Positions 1-8,447 of a DNA stretch of 64,000 nt are shown here, one piece after another; the stretch's first letter is position 1; each line of letters starts with the position of its first letter. The translations under genes were made by a program, and so were the position numbers. The notes beneath the pieces were generated by a model that made no database searches, was not told where the DNA came from, and was given only the letters and a program-made list of their open reading frames with translations. This stretch comes from Methanospirillum purgamenti (GTDB lineage: Archaea > Halobacteriota > Methanomicrobia > Methanomicrobiales > Methanospirillaceae), in NCBI RefSeq assembly GCF_018502485.1, contig NZ_CP075546.1, one strand, 5' to 3'.

Positions 1-754
1 CAATAGCTGGAACAACGGTGAAGTTCGCAACAGGGATAACATTATCAGGAGGAACAATCACTGTTTTGGTCAATGAAGAGAAATTCCTGCCTGAACTGTC
101 ACCAACTACCAAATCAATCTTATATTGAACACCAGTTTTGTTGGGTAATTTCATTTTTAAATAATTATCAGAAGATTTCTTTTCCTCATGGGTTTCCAAA
201 TTCACTCCTTTCCACCACCAGGATGTAATATCATATTCAGGATCTAATTTTGAATATGATTTATCATAAAAAGTGATCGAACCATTTGGATCATAAGTGA
301 TGTCATTATATGCAGGTACTGTACTGAAATTCTCGCTGATTATTCCACAACTGGAAGAAAATGAAAAAACAGCCGAACTACTTTGCACATTAGTATAATT
401 ATCTACCACTAATTGCGCCGAAAAAGAATCCTTATTCGCTACAGTATATGTAGTACTAGGCCCTATTGACACTGGATTTCCATCAATGAACCACCTATAT
501 ACCGTAATTTCATCATGTGGATCCTGATAAATAATTGATGCATTTTTCAAAATAATCGAGTCATCACAAGGAAAAAATCCCTGCCCACTTGAGATATCTA
601 TTGGCATACCATATTGATTTTCAGCGGTGAATTTGGGAATAACTACCGCTGAGCCTATTGAAACAATTATGGTCACAGCTATTAGAGCCGTTAAAATTCT
701 CACATTAATTTTTCTTTCTTTTTGAGAAAGAAACCCCACTTTCTCTTTACTCAT
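1..754 (-). CDS. Secreted or membrane-anchored PKD-domain protein, C-terminus cut by window edge
   Basis: The minus strand is open from an ATG at 754 to the left edge (251 codons) with no stop, so only the N-terminal part is seen. A GGTGGGG ribosome site lies just upstream of the start. The protein begins with a short charged segment, then one hydrophobic helix (about residues 19-38, ILTALIAVTIIVSIGSAVV) that is a signal anchor. After it come beta-rich repeats with PKD-like features: YRWFIDGNPV, then ITFYDKSYSKLDPEYDITSWWWKG, and a further unit starting PVANFTVVPA at the edge. PKD-type surface proteins are common in Methanomicrobia and act outside the cell, in envelope or adhesion roles. The specific function cannot be told. 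The PKD call rests on pattern only, but the reading frame itself is clear. Confidence 0.72.
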   Translation of the reverse strand, partial: MSKEKVGFLSQKERKINVRILTALIAVTIIVSIGSAVVIPKFTAENQYGMPIDISSGQGFFPCDDSIILKNASIIYQDPHDEITVYRWFIDGNPVSIGPSTTYTVANKDSFSAQLVVDNYTNVQSSSAVFSFSSSCGIISENFSTVPAYNDITYDPNGSITFYDKSYSKLDPEYDITSWWWKGVNLETHEEKKSSDNYLKMKLPNKTGVQYKIDLVVGDSSGRNFSSLTKTVIVPPDNVIPVANFTVVPAI

Positions 755-1011
755 TGTAAAATCCCCACCTAATGTACTATCCTTCCCTTGATCAGGATAC
801 TAATAGTAATTATTGGATCAGATATATAGATTGTGGAATATAGATGAAACGATATTGACTGGATCTGATCAAAAATCATCTACCGATCAATATTAGCATA
901 AGTAACCAAAAAGATTCGATAATCAACAATCCACAAACATCCTTTCCCATCACAATCACTTTTTCCATCCATTCATATTTGTTGAGAGTAAAGTAGACTA
1001 CTTATAATTCA

Positions 1012-2430
1012 ACATAAGTTCATCAACCGTGTACAGGAGATGACATTTCTTGATAAACAATATCAATCAGAAATTCCCTCATGTATCATCTAATATGGCA
1101 AAAGAAGACTCAAAAAGTTCAAACTTTTAAGCGAGTTTGTAAAAGAAAAGCGAGGCACCTTTTTTTCTCGCAACCGAGGGACCTGCACAAATAAACATCG
1201 AAGATTTCGCGAGACAGGCAGAGTAATTATTGCATGACCCGATATTTCACCAGGTTCCATTTCAAGCTGGGAACAAGTTATCTCCTCGCTTGTGAATCAC
1301 AAGACATTTGCATACTCTCCCCGACAGGAAAAATAATTACCACCATTGACGAATTTCCAAACCTCATCCGCAGACTCGTCTAGACCTTCTGCCTTTCAAA
1401 AAATCTGGGATTCGCAATTTTGCTCACTTCCGGTTATGCTCATTATCTGTGGGTCTTTTGTCAGTGTTATGAAATCAGATGTATTGGGCTATCAAAGTCC
1501 ATTATATGGGAGAAGGACAGGACAATGGAAGATGAATCCTCTCTCTTTTCAATATCTGCATGAATTTCTACCCTGGGATATTACTGATCAGGTTCGGGCA
1601 AATGCTGCCCTAGGAGGAATCCCGGCTTATCTACATAAATTTAATCGTAGACTCAATTTTTGGAAGAATATATCAGAAAATATTCTTGAAAAGGGAACAT
1701 ATGTCTACTCTGAAGCAGAAATTCTCCTCAATTATGAATTTCGTGAACCTGCAAATTATATGGTTCTTCCCGGGCCAATGCATCAGGGAAAGGAAGCATA
1801 GGTGAAATCTGCAATTGTACCGGTATGGATAAAGGAATGGTCTCAAAATATCTGCACACCCTCGGAAATCTTCATATCATTCGTGATGAACTACCCGTAA
1901 CCTCACATCCCGGAGCACGAGGGAAACAATACCGTATTATCGATCCATACCTCCTCTTCTGGTTCAGATATGCGTATCCAAACAGAATTGATCTTGAATT
2001 TTCCCGGGTCGATGAGGTCCAACAATTTATAATGCAGTCGTATGATCATCATTGTGGACAATGTTTTGAAAACCTTGTTCAGGAATTCATTCGGGAAAAA
2101 ATCATACTTCCAGATAAATCCTGGGAGCCATTGGGAAGATGGTGGGTTAAAGAGAAAGAAATTGACGAGGTGGGGATCAGTGAGAAGGAGAGGACAATAC
2201 TTTTTTGTGAAGTGAAATGGTCTGATCTTTCACGTTCAGACCTGATAAAAATCAGGACTCAATTACAATTGAAAGCATCAGATGTCCTGCGGCATCCAGA
2301 TGACCGGAAAGAGATCTATTGCATAATTGGAAGAACCATTGCTAATAATCCATTTGACTCTCACGAAAATATCAATGTGTATGATCTCAATTCAATTGAG
2401 AAAATCCTGCAGAGAAAATCAATAAAATAA
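1012..2430 (+). pseudogene. Decayed archaeal AAA ATPase (ATPase + DUF234 type)
   Basis: Pieces of one archaeal ATPase family protein can be followed in order through three frames. FINR..EMTFLDKQYQSE sits near 1018-1075, followed by a stop where the P-loop strand should be. YGKRRLKKFKLL at 1094 replaces the usual YGRRRVGKTELL, so the Walker A GKT is gone. FFLATEGPAQINIEDFARQ lies near 1162-1218, TIDEFPNLIRRLV (Walker B) at 1343-1381, and QKIWDSQF..YQSPLYGRRTGQW at 1400-1530. Another frame change near 1793 separates this from the C-terminal DUF234-like part (MDKGMVSKYLHTLGNLHII..., 1825-2430). The intact family runs about 450-480 residues. At least four disabling changes make function implausible. 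The two longer open frames (1346-1801 and 1825-2430) are fragments of this one gene, not two genes. Confidence 0.85.
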
Positions 2431-2441
2431 ATAAGAAAATA

Positions 2442-2526
2442 TGCGAGGGAAGGGATTTGAACCCTTGGATTCCTTCGAAACCGGATCTTAAGTCCGGCCC
2501 ATTTGGCCAGGCTTTGGTACCCTCGC
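2442..2526 (-). tRNA. tRNA-Leu (anticodon TAA)
   Basis: On the minus strand the acceptor stem GCGAGGG pairs with CCCTCGC, with discriminator A at 2442 and no encoded CCA. The D arm holds AGCCTGGCCAAATGGGC, the anticodon stem CCGGACTTAAGATCCGG displays TAA, there is a variable arm of leucine type, and the T arm is GGGTTCAAATCCC. The length of 85 nt and the long variable arm fit class II tRNA-Leu. No intron is seen. Confidence 0.95.
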
Positions 2527-2703
2527 GCCTTATTACATTGGAAGCCCTGCTATTAGAAAGTATTCTGTCATCCCCCACGAAATCATCTTAAAACACGAGA
2601 CCCAAGAATTTGATCTTCTTGTAAATCATATCGCGGAAAAAAATCCCTCATAATTCACATTTTAAAAAATGCGCAGTCATGAAAAATAATATCTGGGAAT
2701 TTA

Positions 2704-2716
2704 CGCAAAAAAAGAC
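2704..2716 (-). terminator. Oligo-T terminator of the histone gene
   Basis: Just past the histone stop, the minus strand reads a run of seven T after GAGTC. Archaeal RNA polymerase commonly terminates on such T-tracts without a hairpin. No strong stem is visible here. Confidence 0.45.
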
Positions 2717-2923
2717 TCAAATTGACTTTAGAGCCATTTCAATATCTTCTTTTTTAATTGTCTTTCTTCCCGCATGTAGCGCCAGTTTATTAGCTTCTTT
2801 AACAAGTTTTCCGAGATAAGTCTCGGTTTTTTCAACTAATACCGCTGCTGCATCGCTTCCTACACGTTCAGCCCCACTCGATTTTGCAATTCTTACAACT
2901 GCTGCAATTGGCAAATCTGTCAT
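2717..2923 (-). CDS. Archaeal histone (HMf/HTa-type histone fold)
   Basis: This 68-residue protein has the full length and layout of an archaeal histone: helix 1 LPIAAVVRIAKSSGAERVGS, the long central helix DAAAVLVEKTETYLGKLVKEA, the loop with HAGRKTIKKEDIE and a short last helix. It lacks the long tails of eukaryotic histones. Dimers wrap DNA and stack into hypernucleosomes. The key residues for L1 and L2 DNA contacts (R-V-G-S; R-K-T-I) are present. It is transcribed alone, with a TATA box about 32 nt upstream and a T-tract behind. Confidence 0.97.
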   Translation of the reverse strand: MTDLPIAAVVRIAKSSGAERVGSDAAAVLVEKTETYLGKLVKEANKLALHAGRKTIKKEDIEMALKSI

Positions 2924-2954
2924 ACAACTACCCCAGAATTACATTTTCGGAGAA

Positions 2955-2964
2955 CTATTTATAA
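2955..2964 (-). promoter_or_regulatory. TATA box of histone gene
   Basis: The minus strand reads TTATAAATAG here, 32 nt before the histone ATG. An archaeal start site about 25 nt downstream would leave a leader of roughly ten bases. Confidence 0.55.
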
Positions 2965-3013
2965 TGTCTGTTAACCTCAAATTACAAATAATACTATGAG
3001 TTAATAAAAATAT

Positions 3014-5989
3014 TTATCTGTGCAGATATTTTCCAGGCGGAATGAGAATTTCAAACCTGGCCCCTTTTCCATATAATCCGGTCTCCCTGATTTGCATGCC
3101 AGTAATTCCTAAAATTTCTCTTACAAGGAATAGCCCGAGTCCGGTCCCACTCCCATACCCTTTTGTAAAAATGAGTTCCTTCTCACCTTCCGGAATACCT
3201 GGCCCATTATCCATGATAGTAAAGATAAGACCATCAACTGTTTCCTGACATTTCACAGAGATTTCCGGTGTTCTGGTTGCATATTTCACAGTATTATCAA
3301 CGATATTAAAAAAAACCTTTTTTATTAATGGATCAGAGTAAACATACACATTCTTGCATTTGCAGGTTCCCGGGTCACATGAGACGACGCAATTGAGGGA
3401 TGATGCTACATCAAAAAATGTTTGTAAAACTGGATTCCAAACAGGCCTTGATACTCCTATCTCCTGATATTCGCGAGCAAGATCTATAAAATTCTGAATT
3501 CTAACAGATGATTCTTCGATTTTTTTTATATAATCCTGGTTCGAGAGAGTCAAAGAACCAGTGGAAATATTATCTATTGCAAGAAAAATAAGACTTAACT
3601 GATTTCTAATATCATGCCTTGTAATTGAACTGAAGAGATTTAATTTTTGGTTTACCATCGTGAGGTTTTCTTCAATCATTTTTCGATCAGTAATATCACG
3701 AATTGATTCTATCGCACCAATGACCTCTCCCTTCTGATTATAAAGAGGCCTGGCTTTCCCCCATAAATACTGCGGAGCTCCCTCAGGTTTGACAATCATT
3801 ACATCAGCAATTACCATGTCTTTTTCGTGGCGGTGAATCTGATAATTATCAGGAATGTCAATACCCTCATTTTCTAGCAGGTCAACGAGAAGGGGGCGAT
3901 GAACACCATACAATAATCGCGCTACTTCATTTTTATGATGGCCAAGAATCTGACTCCCAGTAGTGTGTAAAAACTTTTCAATAATCTGGTTCCAGACGAT
4001 CACCTCTCCATTCTTGTTTACAGCAAATGTTGGATCTGGAAGAAAATTGAGGACCGAAGACAGTCTTGACTCTGATTCTTTCAGAGCTTCCTGTGCCTGA
4101 ATGAGCTCAGTAATTTCACTCAGCATATTCAGGGTTGCCGGTTTTCCTTCCCACACAATCCTAATAGCATGAGTCTTTACCCAGTGAATGCCTCCCTCAC
4201 GATCAATAAATCTGAAAAGATAATCTTCCTGGTACGTCGGATCATCAATTCTTCTTACATAATTTTCATAAACTAACTGCTTATCTTCAGGATGGATAAA
4301 CTGACTAAACGGTTTTCCAATCAATTCATCAGGGCTGTATTTGGTGACCAAAGCACCAAGTGGATTCACAAATTGAATCGTTTCATCCTGCGAAACAATG
4401 ATAATCTCTCTGGCATTTTCTATTAGTGTCCGGTACTTTTCTTCTAGCTCATGTCTTGCTTGTTCTTCCCGGCGAATTTCAGTAAGATCAATTACAATTC
4501 CCCTGATTCGGGTAATATCACCTTTTTCACGAATTGAAATCGTCTGAATAAATGCAGGGAAGATCTCTTGAGTGGCACGAAGGAGTTGAACCTCAACAGG
4601 CTCGCCATCCTTTCCAAGAAATGACTCATAAACATAATTTTGCAGAAATTCCCGATACTGTTCGGGGATAAACTGCTCATAATGTATCCCTTGTGAGAGA
4701 TCAGCATGTGTTACCTGAAAAACGGTTCTGCCATGTGGATTGAGATAGGCTATAGTTCCATCCCGGTTGATCTCAAACAATGACTGAGGTAAAAATTCTG
4801 CAAACTGGCGATACCGCTCCCTACTGATTTCAAGTTCTTCCATTATCTCATGAATTTCAGTAATATCACGACAAAAAAGAACAATTCTTCCTTCAAAAGA
4901 TTTTCTTTCTTTTATGGGATGAACAGTCCACTCATACCTTTGGTTTCCCTTTGCTGTGATAACAGACTGATCTTCTCCAAGATGAAGTGCGAGGGAAAAC
5001 CCTTTTTTTAGAATTTTTTGATCAGATTCAGAGAGATAATCAAATAAGACCGTATCTCCGGAATCATTTGATATACCGAGAAAATCTGCTGCTTTAGTAT
5101 TAAAATATAATATATTCCCGGAGAGATCTAACAATAGCCCACAATCATCCAAAGCATTCAAAACCGTCCGTATGCTATTCTCATGTTCTGTCACTATTGC
5201 CCTGCTTTCCACCAGTTCCTCATATTGCTCTTTCAATTTGAATTCTGCGTTTATATCGCTTATTAAAAGACTATATCCGGATATTTTTGTACCCTCGAGG
5301 ATAGGGGAAAGAGCGATTCGAAGAGCAATGTAAGTACCATCAGGTTTTTGATGCAATGTGTCATACTGCCCGGTCCTGATCCCTTTAAAATTCCTTTTTT
5401 CTTCGCCAGCATCACTATCCATCCCTTTGTTGAACAGGTCCGGCCAGTATGTATTCACCAGGTCGGTTTTTTCATACCCTAACAAACAACACAGATAATC
5501 ATTCGCTTCGATAATTCGTGCATCCGCATCGAGAATTGCACTTCCTAACAAAGTGTGGGTGAAAAAACTGCGAAATCTCTGTTCACTCTCAATTAATTTC
5601 TTCCGTGTACGATTTCGATCAACGCCAATTCGAATTTTATGAACCAGTTCCTGAAACTGAACCGTTACCGGATCGCCTTTCTGGACATAGAATGTTGCTC
5701 CGAGGTTGAATGCTTCGATGGCTACCTCCTCTCGTCCGCGCCCGGTAAAAAGGATCACAGGAATATCAATATTGCGGATAGATATTTCTTTGAGTAAACA
5801 AAGACCATCCATTCCGGGCATTTGATAATCGGTAACAAGGATATCATATTGCTCGAATTGAAGAGACTTAAGGGCTTTTTTCGCTGAAGTAACACTAACA
5901 CAAGAGATATCAGGTTCCTTATTCAAAAACCGGGTTGCCAGATCACAGAGTGCTTCCTCATCATCTACATAGAGAACAGAAATCACCAT
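3014..5989 (-). CDS. Response regulator-PAS-histidine kinase hybrid (REC + about five PAS + DHp + HATPase)
   Basis: A cytoplasmic hybrid sensor kinase of 991 residues. A receiver domain at the N-terminus (about 1-120) has the acidic pair DDEE at 9-12, phosphoacceptor D54 in VTDYQMPG and the conserved K in YVQKGD. About five PAS/PAC units follow (roughly 135-770), several ending in the usual GxxxxIxDIT form. The DHp helix carries SITRHDIRNQL with the phosphoacceptor His, and the ATPase domain has N box NIVDNTVKYA, G1 DNGPGIP and G2 GTGLGLFLVREIL, so it should be catalytically complete. There are no membrane helices. This architecture, with an N-terminal receiver feeding a PAS chain, is frequent in Methanospirillum-type methanogens. 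The ligands of the PAS domains and the partner are unknown; the nearest gene is a divergent winged-helix regulator. Confidence 0.93.
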   Translation of the reverse strand: MVISVLYVDDEEALCDLATRFLNKEPDISCVSVTSAKKALKSLQFEQYDILVTDYQMPGMDGLCLLKEISIRNIDIPVILFTGRGREEVAIEAFNLGATFYVQKGDPVTVQFQELVHKIRIGVDRNRTRKKLIESEQRFRSFFTHTLLGSAILDADARIIEANDYLCCLLGYEKTDLVNTYWPDLFNKGMDSDAGEEKRNFKGIRTGQYDTLHQKPDGTYIALRIALSPILEGTKISGYSLLISDINAEFKLKEQYEELVESRAIVTEHENSIRTVLNALDDCGLLLDLSGNILYFNTKAADFLGISNDSGDTVLFDYLSESDQKILKKGFSLALHLGEDQSVITAKGNQRYEWTVHPIKERKSFEGRIVLFCRDITEIHEIMEELEISRERYRQFAEFLPQSLFEINRDGTIAYLNPHGRTVFQVTHADLSQGIHYEQFIPEQYREFLQNYVYESFLGKDGEPVEVQLLRATQEIFPAFIQTISIREKGDITRIRGIVIDLTEIRREEQARHELEEKYRTLIENAREIIIVSQDETIQFVNPLGALVTKYSPDELIGKPFSQFIHPEDKQLVYENYVRRIDDPTYQEDYLFRFIDREGGIHWVKTHAIRIVWEGKPATLNMLSEITELIQAQEALKESESRLSSVLNFLPDPTFAVNKNGEVIVWNQIIEKFLHTTGSQILGHHKNEVARLLYGVHRPLLVDLLENEGIDIPDNYQIHRHEKDMVIADVMIVKPEGAPQYLWGKARPLYNQKGEVIGAIESIRDITDRKMIEENLTMVNQKLNLFSSITRHDIRNQLSLIFLAIDNISTGSLTLSNQDYIKKIEESSVRIQNFIDLAREYQEIGVSRPVWNPVLQTFFDVASSLNCVVSCDPGTCKCKNVYVYSDPLIKKVFFNIVDNTVKYATRTPEISVKCQETVDGLIFTIMDNGPGIPEGEKELIFTKGYGSGTGLGLFLVREILGITGMQIRETGLYGKGARFEILIPPGKYLHR

Positions 5990-6263
5990 GGCCTCATATC
6001 AACAACGATCTTATCCATCATAAAACCGGCTGATAGCCAATAATCATGATATTTCGAACTTTGATAGAAAAATCCGAAAATTAAAATCAATGGACCGAAA
6101 TTTTTCATATTTTATAAATCTTAAAAAATTGAGGGAGTCGGAAATTATGAAACACTTTTTGCATAACTATGTCAAACCAGCTAAAGTCATTATCAGAAGT
6201 ACAGATCCGAAAATTTATCTAGTATCTCATATATTATTCACATAATATAATATTGAGGGATTG

Positions 6264-6653
6264 ATGGGGGGCGACTATGGTCTGCACTTCTCCAGTGGGG
6301 ATGAGGAGATTGCAGACTTATTTTGGGATATCGGGCTTAAGCGTAATAGTGCCCGGGTGCTGACAATTTTGATTAAAGATATTGATCTCACCTCCCGTGA
6401 GATTGAACGAATAACAGATCTCCGTCAGCCTGAAGTGAGTATCGCAATAACGGATCTGATGAAAAGGAAATGGATTCACATCGTTCATCAGATAACAGAA
6501 AATAAAGGCAGACCCATGAAAGTATACCATCTGGGAAAAAACCTGGATGATATTCTTGATGAACTGAAAGAGTCTATTGTCGGATCATATGAGAAAAAGT
6601 TCGGTGAGATAGAACGGGTCAGAGAATTACTCCAAAGCACTCGGATGCGATAA
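6264..6653 (+). CDS. Winged-helix transcriptional regulator, TrmB/MarR-like
   Basis: About 129 residues. The helix-turn-helix part is clear: ARVLTILIKDIDLTSREIERITDLRQPEVSIAITDLMKRKWI, followed by a wing with ENKGRPMKVYHLGK. This is the arrangement seen in small archaeal TrmB/ArsR-like regulators. The C-terminus (LDDILDELKESIVGSYEKKFGEIERVRELL) is a coiled-coil-like dimer helix. Two starts are possible: TTG at 6261 and ATG at 6264; ATG is preferred although GAGGGA lies only about three bases upstream. It stands divergent to the large hybrid kinase with 270 bp between, so it could control that promoter, but this is inference. No ligand domain is present. Confidence 0.8.
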   Translation: MGGDYGLHFSSGDEEIADLFWDIGLKRNSARVLTILIKDIDLTSREIERITDLRQPEVSIAITDLMKRKWIHIVHQITENKGRPMKVYHLGKNLDDILDELKESIVGSYEKKFGEIERVRELLQSTRMR

Positions 6654-6718
6654 TAAGAGAATAAAAAAATGGATCTTTGATCCGAATATCTGGATCACCA
6701 TGATTCTTACCTTATGGA

Positions 6719-7174
6719 TTAGAGTATCCGATACTCCCAGGTCATCTTGGCAGTCTCTCCAAAAATGGCCGCTATCGGGCAAAGGAGTTTCATTGTCTTC
6801 TCAAGTGTATCGGAGATAATTTCATCAGAGAAAGCACCAGTAAGGGTGATAATATGATGGACAGATTCAAAGGTTGCTGGAAGATCCTGTTTTCGTATCG
6901 CATTCGTCTCAATTTTTAATAATTCAGGGGCAAGTCCTTTATCACCCAGATCTAATAGAATCTTAATTCCAATGCATCCACCAAGTGAGGCAAAAAGATA
7001 ATCTATTGGGTTTGGAATTTTTCCTTTCCCTCCCAGATGAACATGAGCATCAATTGGAATAGTAAGACCAGTGCTCGTTGTTGCAGAAAAACTCATCCCG
7101 CCATCATGCACCACAGTCATCGTGACAGGTTTAAACTCCATTCTTGCTGGATCCCAGGAGATTTCTGTATTCAT
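6719..7174 (-). CDS. OsmC/Ohr family protein
   Basis: A 151-residue member of the OsmC family, cytosolic proteins that reduce organic or fatty-acid hydroperoxides through a pair of cysteines. Cys67 (SLGGCIGIK) and Cys132 (KLLCPIAAIF) sit at the family positions, the second at the head of the C-terminal helix. The middle segment GKIPNPIDYLFASLGGC is the typical run into the first active helix. Length matches the YhfA/OsmC subgroup more than Ohr. It is a single gene between a winged-helix regulator and an AI-2E permease on the same strand; spacing does not force an operon. A role in oxidative defence is inferred from the family. Confidence 0.88.
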   Translation of the reverse strand: MNTEISWDPARMEFKPVTMTVVHDGGMSFSATTSTGLTIPIDAHVHLGGKGKIPNPIDYLFASLGGCIGIKILLDLGDKGLAPELLKIETNAIRKQDLPATFESVHHIITLTGAFSDEIISDTLEKTMKLLCPIAAIFGETAKMTWEYRIL

Positions 7175-7235
7175 ACCTACACCTCTCCTGAAAGAGTAAA
7201 AAAGATGGCGATTCGTAAAAATGTATGAAATTCAA

Positions 7236-8300
7236 TTATTTTTGTATTGAAACATCATCACCCGGACCAGTACCAATGATCATCGCAGCCCAACGGGTCT
7301 CCGGATAACTCTCAAGGATCATTTTTAGTAGAACGGTGAGTGGAATTGCGACCAAAACTCCAGAACCTCCAAGAAAATACCCCCAGAACACCATAGAGAT
7401 GAAGACTATTGCCGGAGATAGATCCATACCTCTTCCTGCAAGTTCGGGAAATATGATGTTTTCAGAGAAGAGATTGATAAGACTTGCAATTATCAGCACC
7501 AATATCGCAGTTATTGGATCTATATCCACCAATGCAAGAAATGTGGGAGGTAATACTGCAATAATGAAACCGAGATAAGGCACAAAATTTAATATAAACA
7601 TCAGAATACCCCATAACCACGCATCCTGGACACCGAGAATGAAAAGTGCAATACCAAATCCTGCACCGGTGACAAAGTTCACTTTGGTACGTATAATCAC
7701 ATACTCAATAACGACAGAGCCAAATTCTGTTATCCGGTCGGCTAACTCCTGTTTATAGGAACCGAGAACCGTATTTATCTTTTTTGAAAACAAGGTAGCT
7801 TCAAGAAGAAGGAAAAGGGTTGTAAAGAGCACAATAAAAAGAGTTGAGACCTGGCCGATAATAGAATTTAATGCATCTGGCGAGAATGCCGATAAAGATC
7901 CGGTCATCTGAGTAGCCGGAATTAATGTGCCCATATCAATGCCAAATTGTGAGAGATATCCCTGCAGCATGTGCATATTTGATGATATCCCTTCAGAAAT
8001 TTTCGGAATGTGCGAAATTAACGGAGAAAGAGAAAGAACAACCATCAGCCCTACTCCGATAAGACAGGCAACAAAGAGTCCAAACGCAATATACCCGGAC
8101 AAACGAGGGGAAAATCCCTTTTTCTGAAACCAGAGTGAAACAAATGAAAAGATAATCGCTGCAAATACAGACATGAGAAGCGGTCCAATAAATCCTCCTG
8201 CCATCTTAAGACCGGCCAGGATGATAAAACAACATGCTGCAAGAAAGAGAAGCCGATCAGCCTGGGGAAGATTATCAAGAGAAACCATATATGAGTACAT
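7236..8300 (-). CDS. AI-2E family (PerM/YdiK-type) membrane permease
   Basis: An integral membrane protein of 354 residues with about seven or eight hydrophobic helices. The family pattern is present: two N-terminal helix pairs, a soluble stretch (about 85-145), the helix LFIVLFTTLFLLLEATLF, the loop VNFVTGAGFGIALFILGVQ, and the C-terminal conserved block NFVPYLGFIIAVLPP, then ISMVFWGYFLGGSGVLVAIP. AI-2E family members export or exchange diverse small substrates (autoinducer-2, Na+/H+ in some homologues), so the substrate cannot be given. The gene is monocistronic by eye, with a divergent kinase gene on the other side. Confidence 0.9.
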   Translation of the reverse strand: MYSYMVSLDNLPQADRLLFLAACCFIILAGLKMAGGFIGPLLMSVFAAIIFSFVSLWFQKKGFSPRLSGYIAFGLFVACLIGVGLMVVLSLSPLISHIPKISEGISSNMHMLQGYLSQFGIDMGTLIPATQMTGSLSAFSPDALNSIIGQVSTLFIVLFTTLFLLLEATLFSKKINTVLGSYKQELADRITEFGSVVIEYVIIRTKVNFVTGAGFGIALFILGVQDAWLWGILMFILNFVPYLGFIIAVLPPTFLALVDIDPITAILVLIIASLINLFSENIIFPELAGRGMDLSPAIVFISMVFWGYFLGGSGVLVAIPLTVLLKMILESYPETRWAAMIIGTGPGDDVSIQK

Positions 8301-8447
8301 GAGCGACAGGAATTAAATTTGGTGATGAAAAGGGTTATGTGATGAGAAAGTAATGTATCTAGTTGAATTCTTATCTCTTTTTATACCTTGTGGGGAAGGG
8401 GAAAAAGGAGATTTATTATAAAATTACTGGTTTTGGGGGTGATAACC

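Noticed and set aside
1346..2430. Two separate hypothetical genes (1346-1801 and 1825-2430)
   Set aside because: Both match consecutive parts of one archaeal ATPase and the frame change near 1793 is visible; annotated as one pseudogene.
8388..8447. TTG start of the 7TM kinase
   Set aside because: GGTGAT before ATG 8448 is a much better initiation site and the extra residues are basic and not part of the family.
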